This document shows positions 25,691 through 32,478 of a stretch of DNA of 32,478 bases, in pieces. Origin of the DNA: Bacteroidota bacterium (GTDB lineage: Bacteria; Bacteroidota; Bacteroidia; B-17B0; Aurantibacillaceae); NCBI GenBank assembly GCA_013816895.1, contig JACDDR010000009.1, positions 1 through 32,478 on the forward strand. The letters run 5' to 3'. The notes under the pieces were generated by a model, which ran no database searches, was not told the DNA's origin, and saw nothing but the letters and a program-made list of their open reading frames with translations. Numbering within the stretch: the stretch's first letter is position 1; each line of letters opens with the position of its first letter. A program made the position numbers and the translations under genes.

Positions 25691-26116
25691 ATGAGAACAC
25701 TAAAAATAATATTCGCATTAAGCTTTTTGCTTAGCCTTACCGGTTTTGCCCAAAAAGGCCGTGGTCACGGTCACGGAGGCGGTCGTGGTTACCATCATAA
25801 CAAAGTTGTATTAGTTAAACGAAGCATGTACCGTCCTAAAAAGGTGATCGTGTTTCACCCGGTATGGAGGCCCACTTTTGGATACAACCGCCGCTGGGTG
25901 TTTTTCCCTAAACACAATCTTTACTGGGATAACTGGAGAAATCATTATGTATATTGGAACGGGGTTGTTTGGGTTTCGCAGCCATCAGCTCCGCCGGTCG
26001 TTATCAATGTAAACCTTGAAAAGGAAAAACATTACGAACTTAATGAAAAAGAGGACGATGACGATGATGTGTATAAAGGCAACGATACTCACAAAACAGA
26101 ATACAAACCAGAATAA
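25691..26116 (+). CDS. Small secreted His/Arg-rich protein with acidic tail
   Basis: 141 residues, function not recognised. Signal peptide ~1-20 (cleavage after LTGFAQ). The mature protein begins with a Gly/His/Arg stretch (GRGHGHGGGRGYHH), then a basic, Trp/Tyr-rich middle (RPTFGYNRRWVFFPKHNLYW, NWRNHYVYWNGVVW). It ends in a strongly acidic tail (NEKEDDDDD). It therefore has opposite charge at its two ends and several possible metal-binding His. Exported to periplasm or surface, no sorting domain. It stands 39 nt after the thioesterase and is closed by a very strong terminator. Confidence 0.8.
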   Translation: MRTLKIIFALSFLLSLTGFAQKGRGHGHGGGRGYHHNKVVLVKRSMYRPKKVIVFHPVWRPTFGYNRRWVFFPKHNLYWDNWRNHYVYWNGVVWVSQPSAPPVVINVNLEKEKHYELNEKEDDDDDVYKGNDTHKTEYKPE

Positions 26117-26142
26117 TTCTTAAAGTCTTTTATTACTTGATT

Positions 26143-26177
26143 AAACCCTGTATTTTTACATGAAATACAGGGTTTTT
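26143..26177 (+). terminator. Strong Rho-independent terminator
   Basis: Perfect 13-bp stem: AAACCCTGTATTT (26143-26155) with AAATACAGGGTTT (26163-26175), 7-nt loop, then a T-run to 26177. It separates the receptor-to-secreted-protein run from the thiolase gene. Confidence 0.88.
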
Positions 26178-26214
26178 GATTTTTGGTCTTTGAAAAAAAA
26201 CAAATTATCTACAG

Positions 26215-27420
26215 ATGAAACAGGCATATATAGTAAACGGTTTAAGAACGGCCATTGGAAATTTTGGCGGCACTTTGTCTTCGGTACGAACAGATGACCT
26301 GGCTGCTTTTGTTTTAAAAGAACTGGTGAAGAAAAATCCTAGCGTTGATTTTACAATGGTGGGAGATGTAATTATGGGTTGCGCCAACCAGGCCGGCGAG
26401 GATAACCGCAATGTGGCGCGCATGGCCTCTTTGCTGGCGGGATTACCGGTTACAGTACCCGGGCAAACCGTTAACCGCCTTTGTGCAAGCGGCCTGAGTG
26501 CTGCTATTGACGCGGCGAGAGCCATACAAGTTGGAGATGAAGATCTGATGATAGCCGCGGGCGTTGAAAACATGACGCGCGGTCCCTGGGTACTGAGTAA
26601 AGCTTCAAGCGCATTCGGGCGCGATCAGCAGATGTACGACAGTAGCTTTGGCTGGCGCTTTATAAACCCGAAAATGAAAGAAGTTTTTGGAGTTGATGCA
26701 ATGGGAGAAACCGCGGAAAATGTGGCGGAAAAATATTCCGTGAACCGCGAAGACCAGGACAAATTTGCCCTTTGGAGCCAACAAAAAGCCGCCAAAGCCA
26801 AACAGGACAAACGTTTTGAAAAAGAAATCGTAGCGCTTCCCATCCCTCAAAAAAAAGGCGAACCCTTGATTTTTTCGAACGATGAATTTTCAAAAGCCAA
26901 TACAACCTTAGAAGGTTTAGCGAATCTAAAGCCTTCCTTTAAAAAAGAAGGTACTGTTACTGCCGGAAACGCCAGCGGATTAAATGACGGCGCAGCAGCT
27001 CTATTAATTGCGGGCGAAGAAGGACTTAAGAAAAATAATTTAAACCCAATGGCGCGTATTGTGTCTATGGGTGCGGCGGGTGTTGAACCGAGAATCATGG
27101 GCATAGGCCCGGTTGAAGCTGCAAACAAGGCTTTAAAAAGGGCCGGTCTCACATTTAAGGATATTGATCTGATTGAACTGAACGAAGCTTTCGCCGCACA
27201 GAGCCTTGCCTGTACACGCGCGTGGGGCTTGCAGGATAATGATCCGCGCCTTAACATCAACGGGGGGGCGATCGCGCTTGGTCACCCCCTGGGCATGAGC
27301 GGAACTCGCCTTCTTAATTCGGCGGCTATTGACCTTCAGCTTCACAATAAAAAATACTCTCTGGTTACCATGTGCATTGGTGTAGGACAAGGCTACGCTG
27401 TGATTATCGAAAAGTGTTGA
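26215..27420 (+). CDS. Acetyl-CoA acyltransferase / 3-oxoadipyl-CoA thiolase-like
   Basis: 401 residues, normal thiolase length. Catalytic Cys90 is in NRLCASGLSAA, His357 in GGAIALGHPLGMSG and Cys387 in CIGVGQG. The CIGVGQG form (not CIGGGQG) and the block GWRFINPKMKEVFGVDAMGETAENVAEKY resemble PaaJ/PcaF, which split 3-oxoadipyl-CoA into succinyl-CoA and acetyl-CoA; general acetyl-CoA acetyltransferase activity remains possible. No other phenylacetate or beta-ketoadipate genes are here apart from the PaaI-like thioesterase 0.6 kb upstream. Soluble. The start at 26215 lies 37 nt after the preceding terminator; I see no convincing promoter in the gap. Confidence 0.9.
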   Translation: MKQAYIVNGLRTAIGNFGGTLSSVRTDDLAAFVLKELVKKNPSVDFTMVGDVIMGCANQAGEDNRNVARMASLLAGLPVTVPGQTVNRLCASGLSAAIDAARAIQVGDEDLMIAAGVENMTRGPWVLSKASSAFGRDQQMYDSSFGWRFINPKMKEVFGVDAMGETAENVAEKYSVNREDQDKFALWSQQKAAKAKQDKRFEKEIVALPIPQKKGEPLIFSNDEFSKANTTLEGLANLKPSFKKEGTVTAGNASGLNDGAAALLIAGEEGLKKNNLNPMARIVSMGAAGVEPRIMGIGPVEAANKALKRAGLTFKDIDLIELNEAFAAQSLACTRAWGLQDNDPRLNINGGAIALGHPLGMSGTRLLNSAAIDLQLHNKKYSLVTMCIGVGQGYAVIIEKC

Positions 27421-27445
27421 AATTAATTACTTTTTGTTATCTTCG
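27417..27445 (+). promoter_or_regulatory. Possible promoter for PorE-like gene
   Basis: TTG (27417-27419), 18 nt, TATCTTCG (27438-27445), one mismatch from TAnnTTTG. The -33 overlaps the thiolase stop codon, and the ATG follows 14 nt after the -7. It would allow the PorE-like/upp/bshC run to be transcribed separately from the thiolase. Confidence 0.35.
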
Positions 27446-27458
27446 ATTTCCTGAAAAA

Positions 27459-29030
27459 ATGAAAACAAAACTATACCTGAGCCTGCTTTTAAGTTTTTTT
27501 ATCCTGCACGCGAACGCCCAGGATAAAAAAGATATTAAAGCGCTTACAGCATCTGCCGAATTAAAACTAAAAGTTGAAAATTATGAAGATGCCCTGGAGG
27601 ATTATCTCCAGTTGGTAAAACTCGAATCTAAAAATGAAAGTGTAAACTACAACACTGCCGTATGTTACCTGAACAGTAATATCAATAAATCAAAAGCTGT
27701 ACCCTATCTTGAAATTGTCACCCGTTTGGAAAAACACAATCCGAACGCCGATTATCTTCTCGGACGCGCCTATCAATACGCAAATCGTTTTGATGACGCT
27801 ATCGCTTCATTTGAAAAATTTAAAACCAATGCCAAAGGTTCGGAAGACAATTTAAAAACTGTTGACCAGGAAATTCAGCACTGCATTAACGCGAAAGAAT
27901 TAATAAAATTCCCGGTAGATGTCATCTTTCAGAATTTAGGAAAAAACATTAATTCTCCGTTTGCCGATTACTATCCCTTTGTTACTGAAAATGAATCTTA
28001 CCTCATTTATAACACAAGACGTCCTCTGGATAAAGAAGCCACAAAGCTCGACAATGGTCAATACCTCAACACAATACATGTCTCAAAAGTAATTAACGGC
28101 CAGTACAGTGAAAGTGCGGTTGTTGGTGAGCCGATATGCAAAGGAAATTCGGGCAATGAAATAATTGGAATGAATGCGAAAGGAAACTTAATTCTGATCA
28201 ATAAACACAACCTGAGAGGAGAAAGCAAATTATACAAATCGGAAGTGCTGGCAAACGGTGAGTTTTCAAAACTTGAAGAATTACCTGCCACCATTAATGG
28301 AAGTGGCGATGTAATAGCGGCCACCATTAATTCTGAAGGAACCATGATTTATTTTGCCAGTAATCGTAAAGGCGGTTTGGGCGGAACAGATCTGTATGTG
28401 TGTACTAAACTTCCGAACGGTAAATGGAGCGAGGCAAAAAATATGGGTAAGGAAATTAACACGGCACTGGATGAAGATTTTCCGAATCTCTCTCCTGACG
28501 GCAAAACCTTATACTTCAGCAGCAAAGGCCATACCAGCATGGGTGGTTATGATATTTTTAAAGCAACTCTTAATGAAGGAAAGAAAGAATATGGAAATGT
28601 AAAAAATATCGGTTATCCTATCAACACGTCCTACGATGACCTTAACTTCCGAATTTCAAAGAACGGACGTTATGGATACGTGGCTTCCCTTCGCGGTGGC
28701 GGTTTGGGAGATTATGATATTTACCGTGTTTCTTTTAACGATGTGGAAGTGGATTATACCGTTCTGATCGGAGCCTTAAAAAGTAAAGACACTTCTGCGG
28801 TTGATTACAGGAATTCTTTTATTACCGTTAACGATAACATCAGCAATGAGATTGTAGGCACCTATATTCCTAACCCCGCTACAGGAAGGATCATTATTAT
28901 TTTGCCACCGGGTAAATACACTGTATTGGTTGAATCACCAGGCTTTAAAGACTACCAGCAGCCGGTAGAAATACTGGATAAAGTATCCTATCAATCTGAA
29001 ATTAATTTAACTATCGCATTAACCAAATAA
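27459..29030 (+). CDS. PorE-like TPR/PD40 protein without OmpA domain
   Basis: 523 residues from the ATG at 27459, which gives the signal peptide KLYLSLLLSFFILHANAQ; longer in-frame starts run back into the thiolase. TPR-like helices at ~25-150 (AELKLKVENYEDALEDYLQL, ADYLLGRAYQYANRFDDAIASFEKF) come first. PD40/WD40-like blades at ~155-430 follow (TMIYFASNRKGGLGGTDLYV, LSPDGKTLYFSSKGH, YGYVASLRGGGLGDYDIYRV). Last is a carboxypeptidase-regulatory-like beta sandwich at ~435-520 (IIILPPGKYTVLVESPGF). This is the order found in PorE of the type IX system, but the C-terminal OmpA-like peptidoglycan-binding domain is absent. Periplasmic role inferred. Its stop is 5 nt before upp. Confidence 0.85.
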   Translation: MKTKLYLSLLLSFFILHANAQDKKDIKALTASAELKLKVENYEDALEDYLQLVKLESKNESVNYNTAVCYLNSNINKSKAVPYLEIVTRLEKHNPNADYLLGRAYQYANRFDDAIASFEKFKTNAKGSEDNLKTVDQEIQHCINAKELIKFPVDVIFQNLGKNINSPFADYYPFVTENESYLIYNTRRPLDKEATKLDNGQYLNTIHVSKVINGQYSESAVVGEPICKGNSGNEIIGMNAKGNLILINKHNLRGESKLYKSEVLANGEFSKLEELPATINGSGDVIAATINSEGTMIYFASNRKGGLGGTDLYVCTKLPNGKWSEAKNMGKEINTALDEDFPNLSPDGKTLYFSSKGHTSMGGYDIFKATLNEGKKEYGNVKNIGYPINTSYDDLNFRISKNGRYGYVASLRGGGLGDYDIYRVSFNDVEVDYTVLIGALKSKDTSAVDYRNSFITVNDNISNEIVGTYIPNPATGRIIIILPPGKYTVLVESPGFKDYQQPVEILDKVSYQSEINLTIALTK

Positions 29031-29035
29031 CTTTT

Positions 29036-29686
29036 ATGACCCACAATTTAGCGCAGCACAATTCTATTTTTAACCAGTTTCTTTCCGAGATCCGCGATAT
29101 TCATATTCAAAAAGACAGCATGCGTTTCAGGCGAAACATGGAGCGGATGGGTGAAGTGTTTGCATATGAGATCAGTAAAACACTTCAGTACGAAACCGTA
29201 AAAACAACTACACCGCTTGGCGAAGCTGATTCTTCAACCCTGGTGCAGCAACCAGTTATTGCCACTATTCTAAGGGCCGGTCTTCCTTTACATTTAGGAA
29301 TTCTCAATTATTTCGACGCTGCGCAAAACGCTTTTGTAAGTGCCTATCGCCGGCATCATAGAGACAATACTTTTGAAATAGCACTTGAATATATTGCGTG
29401 TCCTGATCTTACAAATAAAACACTGATACTTTGTGATCCGATGCTTGCCACCGGCGCGTCAATGGTACTAACTTACAAAGCCCTTCTTGCCAAAGGGAAA
29501 CCTTCGCATACGCACATTGTAACCGCTATTGCCAGCAAGGCCGGACTTACGCATTTGAAAACGCAGATGCCCGATGCAAATTATACCGTGTGGTGCGGCG
29601 CTATTGACGAGGAACTTACCGCGCACGCTTACATTGTACCAGGCCTTGGCGACGCCGGAGATCTGGCATTCGGAAGTAAGCTGTAA
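29036..29686 (+). CDS. upp: Uracil phosphoribosyltransferase
   Basis: 216 residues, family length. It converts uracil and PRPP to UMP and pyrophosphate (pyrimidine salvage). The PRPP-binding loop is ILCDPMLATGASM (131-143). ATILRAGLPLHLGIL (76-90) is the conserved substrate-loop region, and YIVPGLGDAGDLAFG near 200-213 is the uracil-binding C-terminal motif. Cytosolic. It lies 5 nt after the PorE-like gene and its stop codon is 1 nt before the bshC ATG, so the three genes form one run, although their functions look unrelated. Confidence 0.95.
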   Translation: MTHNLAQHNSIFNQFLSEIRDIHIQKDSMRFRRNMERMGEVFAYEISKTLQYETVKTTTPLGEADSSTLVQQPVIATILRAGLPLHLGILNYFDAAQNAFVSAYRRHHRDNTFEIALEYIACPDLTNKTLILCDPMLATGASMVLTYKALLAKGKPSHTHIVTAIASKAGLTHLKTQMPDANYTVWCGAIDEELTAHAYIVPGLGDAGDLAFGSKL

Positions 29687-29687
29687 A

Positions 29688-31280
29688 ATGTTTGCCATAA
29701 AAAATACTCCTTTACAGGAAGCCGGAGTTTTACATAAAATTATTGCCGACTATATTACCGGAAATGAAAGTCTAAAACCGTTTTACGATCATTACCCGGA
29801 TAAAAAGGGATTTAATGATTTTTTTGAAAGCAATAATTATTCTTTAAACCGGGAAGAATTATTTTCCATTCTTTCTTTGCAATCTTCTTCTGTAGAAAAT
29901 ACATCTGATGCTACAAGAAAAAATATTGAGTTATTAAAAACAAATACTTCCTATACGGTTACCACCGGTCATCAGCTCTGTTTGTTTACCGGTCCGCTTT
30001 ATGTGATTTATAAAATTTTTTCGGCTATAAATCTTGCTGAGGAACTAAATACTTTGTTTCCCGGAAAAAAATTTATTCCTGTTTACTGGGCTGCCACCGA
30101 AGATCATGACTTTGAAGAGATTAATCACTTTAACGCATTCGGTAAAACTGTTACCTGGGAAAGCGCTCAGAAAGGCGCTGTTGGCAATTTTAAAACAAAA
30201 GAACTGGAAACCGCATTCGTAGCAGCTAAAGAAATTTTTGGAAATTCTGACAATGGCCATTTCCTTACAGAACTTTTTGAAAACGCCTATTTAAAACATT
30301 CCACGCTAGCCGCTGCTACACGTTTTCTGGTCAATACATTGTTCGGATCTTATGGCCTTGTAACGGTTGATGGAAATGATAAGTTATTCAAATCTCAATT
30401 CAAAAAGCACTTTAAAAAAGATATTTTCGATAACATTGCTTTTGAAAAAGTTAACTGCAGCATAGAACAGTTAAAGGAAAAAGGATACGAAGCTCAGGTT
30501 AATCCAAGACCCATCAACTGTTTTTATATTGAGCCGGAACTCAGGGCAAGAGTGGAAAAAGAAGGTGAAGTTTTTAAAGTTGTTGGAACAGATAAAACTT
30601 TTACGGCTGAAGAGTTGCACAAACTTATAGAAAACGAATCAGAAAAAATAAGTCCGAATGTTGTGCTTCGTCCACTTTACCAGCAGACAATTCTTCCGAA
30701 CATTGCTTACGTGGGAGGGCCGGGAGAATTAGCGTACTGGCTTGAATACAAGGATATGTTTGTAGAGTTTAACGTTATATTTCCGGTACTTGTTCCCAGA
30801 ACTTTTGTAACGATTATAGAAAAAAACGTTAAATCAAAAATAGATAAACTTGGTTTTGAAATTAGTGACCTTGCCAAAGACGAACAGGAACTAATACGTT
30901 TGTTCCAGGTTAAATCAGATATTCTTTTCGAGCTGGACACGCAAAAGGAAAGCGTACTAAATCTTTACAAAAGCATTGCTGAAAAAATTGAAGGGGTTGA
31001 TAAAACATTAACAGGCGCTGTTAATGCTGAACATCAAAAAGTGTTGAATGGTCTGGACACGATCGTTGGGAAAGCCAATCGTGCCTTAAAACAAAAATCG
31101 GAAACTGAAATTAACCAGTTAAAGGCAGTTAAAGAAAAATTATTTCCTAATAAAATTCCGCAGGAACGTTTTGACAATTTTTCAGGTGTTTATATCCGAT
31201 TTGGCGATTCGTTAATGAAGGCGTTAAAAGAAAACATTCATCCATTAAGCTTTCAACACGTTTCTGTTATTGAAGAATAA
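29688..31280 (+). CDS. bshC: Bacillithiol biosynthesis cysteine-adding enzyme BshC
   Basis: 530 residues from the ATG at 29688, family length; an in-frame start 114 nt earlier lies inside upp and is not credible. BshC performs the last step of bacillithiol synthesis, adding cysteine to glucosaminyl-malate. Family motifs: TGHQLCLFTGPLYVIYKIFS (~90-109), VYWAATEDHDFEEINH (~132-147), VVLRPLYQQTILPNIAYVGGPGELAYW (~324-350) and an extended coiled-coil-like C-terminal half (~385-490). bshA and bshB are not in the window. Presence implies bacillithiol as a low-molecular-weight thiol. No hairpin terminator is seen behind it. Confidence 0.95.
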   Translation: MFAIKNTPLQEAGVLHKIIADYITGNESLKPFYDHYPDKKGFNDFFESNNYSLNREELFSILSLQSSSVENTSDATRKNIELLKTNTSYTVTTGHQLCLFTGPLYVIYKIFSAINLAEELNTLFPGKKFIPVYWAATEDHDFEEINHFNAFGKTVTWESAQKGAVGNFKTKELETAFVAAKEIFGNSDNGHFLTELFENAYLKHSTLAAATRFLVNTLFGSYGLVTVDGNDKLFKSQFKKHFKKDIFDNIAFEKVNCSIEQLKEKGYEAQVNPRPINCFYIEPELRARVEKEGEVFKVVGTDKTFTAEELHKLIENESEKISPNVVLRPLYQQTILPNIAYVGGPGELAYWLEYKDMFVEFNVIFPVLVPRTFVTIIEKNVKSKIDKLGFEISDLAKDEQELIRLFQVKSDILFELDTQKESVLNLYKSIAEKIEGVDKTLTGAVNAEHQKVLNGLDTIVGKANRALKQKSETEINQLKAVKEKLFPNKIPQERFDNFSGVYIRFGDSLMKALKENIHPLSFQHVSVIEE

Positions 31281-31318
31281 CGCCTTATGGCAGTTAATAC
31301 CGAGTCCTTATTTGAAAT

Positions 31319-31349
31319 TTTGCGAACCCGTTAAAATTCGCTATTTTTA
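31319..31349 (+). promoter_or_regulatory. Predicted promoter (-33 TTTG, -7 TATTTTTA)
   Basis: TTTG (31319-31322), 19 nt, TATTTTTA (31342-31349), one mismatch at the last base from TAnnTTTG. The ATG follows 17 nt after the -7. It would drive the surface-protein gene at 31367 and probably the next one. Confidence 0.5.
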
Positions 31350-31366
31350 GTACTTAATTTAAATGT

Positions 31367-32383
31367 ATGAAAAAACTTCTACCTGCAATTTTGTTGCTTT
31401 TATCTTTCCAAAATCATTCACAATCACTTGTGTTAACTAAAGCGGCTAATGAGCCTGTTGCCGGCGACACCAAATCTTTTAAACGTTTCGATTCAAGCGG
31501 GGTTGTTCCAAAAGGGACTGGCGCGAACATGAACTGGAATTTTTCTTCGATTACTCAAAATACTGCAGTCAGTTCATCTACTTATGTTCTTCCTGCGTCT
31601 GTTCCTTCTGCAACCGCTTATCCCGGAACTACGATTGTAGAGGACCAGGGAAACAGCTCGTATGTTTTTTATAAATCAGCGGCAAGTCCCACTACATCTT
31701 TTGAATCATTAGGATTAGATTCGCCGAATTTTACTCTGACCTTTACAAATTCGGCAGTGGGTGCTGTATGGCCGATTGGCTTCGGTTACTCAAATACCGA
31801 TACCTATGCAGGAAATGTTACACAGCCCGTAACCGGAGCATTAAACGGTACCATTAATACCGTGGGTTCGGGAACAGGAACATTAACACTTCCTGGCGGA
31901 CAAATATTAACGAATGTATTGCAGATTAAAGTATTGAATACAACAACCCTGACATCAGGATCCGGATTCGGAACGATTACCGGAACAATTACGTCTACCG
32001 ATTATAATTATTACCACAGCAGTCAGAAATTTGAACTCATAACAGTTTCTTACCAAAAACAAAACCTGAGTTCTATCGCTGGCCCAACGGTTAGTTCCTC
32101 TGCATCTATCAGAGTTAACAGTGCCGTAGTTAGCGGTTTAAATACACAAAGTATTGACGACTCTTTCACCATCTTTCCTAACCCTTGTAAGAACGTCTTA
32201 AATTTATCTATCGAATCTGCGAACAAACCCAACAGTATTGAAATTTACAATCAGCTTGGCCAGAGCGTATATAAAAATTCGTTTGAAAGCACTATTAACA
32301 TGAGCGATTTTGCGCCCAGTATTTATTTTCTTGAAATAAAAACTGAAAAAGGAACATTAAGAAAAAAAATTATTAAAGAATAA
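31367..32383 (+). CDS. T9SS type A-sorted surface protein, paralog of the left-edge gene
   Basis: 338 residues, complete. Signal peptide ~1-18 (KKLLPAILLLLSFQNHSQS). Residues ~20-255 are an unrecognised Thr/Ser/Gly-rich beta region. The last ~80 form a type A sorting domain (FTIFPNPCKNVLNLSIES, IEIYNQLGQSVY, MSDFAPSIYFLEI, LRKKIIKE). The middle region shares motifs in the same order with the truncated protein at the left window edge (FYKSA/YYKSTA, GTGTLT, YNYYH/YDYYN). It follows bshC by 86 nt but has its own predicted promoter. No enzyme motif seen; a surface structural or adhesive role is the default inference. Confidence 0.87.
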   Translation: MKKLLPAILLLLSFQNHSQSLVLTKAANEPVAGDTKSFKRFDSSGVVPKGTGANMNWNFSSITQNTAVSSSTYVLPASVPSATAYPGTTIVEDQGNSSYVFYKSAASPTTSFESLGLDSPNFTLTFTNSAVGAVWPIGFGYSNTDTYAGNVTQPVTGALNGTINTVGSGTGTLTLPGGQILTNVLQIKVLNTTTLTSGSGFGTITGTITSTDYNYYHSSQKFELITVSYQKQNLSSIAGPTVSSSASIRVNSAVVSGLNTQSIDDSFTIFPNPCKNVLNLSIESANKPNSIEIYNQLGQSVYKNSFESTINMSDFAPSIYFLEIKTEKGTLRKKIIKE

Positions 32384-32407
32384 AAACAACACGTAAAAAT
32401 AAAATCT

Positions 32408-32478
32408 ATGAAAAAAATCTACATTACACTTCTAAGTTCATTGTTCATTGGCCAAACAGCTAATGCACAGTTATCGCT
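32408..32478 (+). CDS. Exported protein, 3' truncated by window end
   Basis: Only 23 codons are inside the window: MKKIYITLLSSLFIGQTANA followed by QLS, a typical Bacteroidota signal peptide ending in A-Q. It starts 24 nt after the preceding surface-protein gene with no terminator between, so the two are probably co-transcribed. It may be a further T9SS cargo protein, but the mature part is outside the window. Confidence 0.7.
   Translation, partial: MKKIYITLLSSLFIGQTANAQLS

Noticed and set aside
29574..29687. Upstream in-frame start for bshC inside upp
   Set aside because: It would overlap the conserved C-terminus of upp by over 100 nt; the ATG at 29688 begins the normal BshC N-terminus.

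Overview
The window is chromosomal DNA from a T9SS-bearing member of the Bacteroidota. Three things point there. Secreted proteins carry both kinds of type IX secretion sorting domain (type A 'YPNP'-type tails and type B CHU_C/gliding-associated tails), and two PorP/SprF-family outer-membrane proteins sit next to type B cargo. The -7/-33 promoter style (TAnnTTTG with an upstream TTG) appears in front of some genes. The gene set is also typical of the phylum: glutamine synthetase III, BshC of bacillithiol synthesis, TonB proteins with Bacteroidota N-termini, and a PorE-like TPR/PD40 protein. I cannot assign a genus. No tRNA, rRNA, CRISPR array, transposase, integrase or phage gene was seen.

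Layout. Nt 1-1312: the 3' end of a type A-sorted surface protein, a terminator, then yqeY, ended by a bidirectional terminator. Nt 1333-3848 (minus): a TonB-like energy transducer, then an overlapping pair made of a very small CHU_C protein and a PorP/SprF protein. Nt 3952-7328 (plus): a lipid-type N-acyltransferase, the ribosome-biogenesis GTPase EngB, a 109-residue unknown, a RimJ/RimL-type acetyltransferase and a tandem universal stress protein. Nt 7495-15746: a 2400-residue surface protein with 13 + 9 Ig-like domains, two PKD domains and a CHU_C tail, followed after 2 nt by a second PorP/SprF gene. Nt 15896-16887: two unrecognised small genes, the second with a winged-helix look. Nt 16958-19147 (minus): glutamine synthetase III with a recognisable promoter. 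Nt 19362-21980 (minus): a beta-strand-rich type A-sorted protein. Nt 22267-27420 (plus): a TonB-dependent receptor, cobalamin adenosyltransferase, hotdog thioesterase, a small charged secreted protein and a PaaJ/PcaF-type thiolase. Nt 27459-31280: a PorE-like protein without OmpA domain, upp and bshC. Nt 31367-end: a type A-sorted protein paralogous to the gene at the left edge, and the signal peptide of another exported protein cut by the window end.

Taken together, about half of the bases encode cell-surface and secretion-related proteins (T9SS cargo, their PorP/SprF partners, TonB parts) and the rest is scattered housekeeping metabolism. I see no clear-cut new defence or mobile system. The most interesting material is the construction of the giant adhesin (a three-domain higher-order repeat inside its second array), the minimal 191-residue type B cargo coupled to its own PorP/SprF, a homopolymer A/G tract lying inside the predicted glutamine synthetase promoter spacer, a PorE-like protein lacking its peptidoglycan anchor, and a dispersed family of surface proteins at both window edges.
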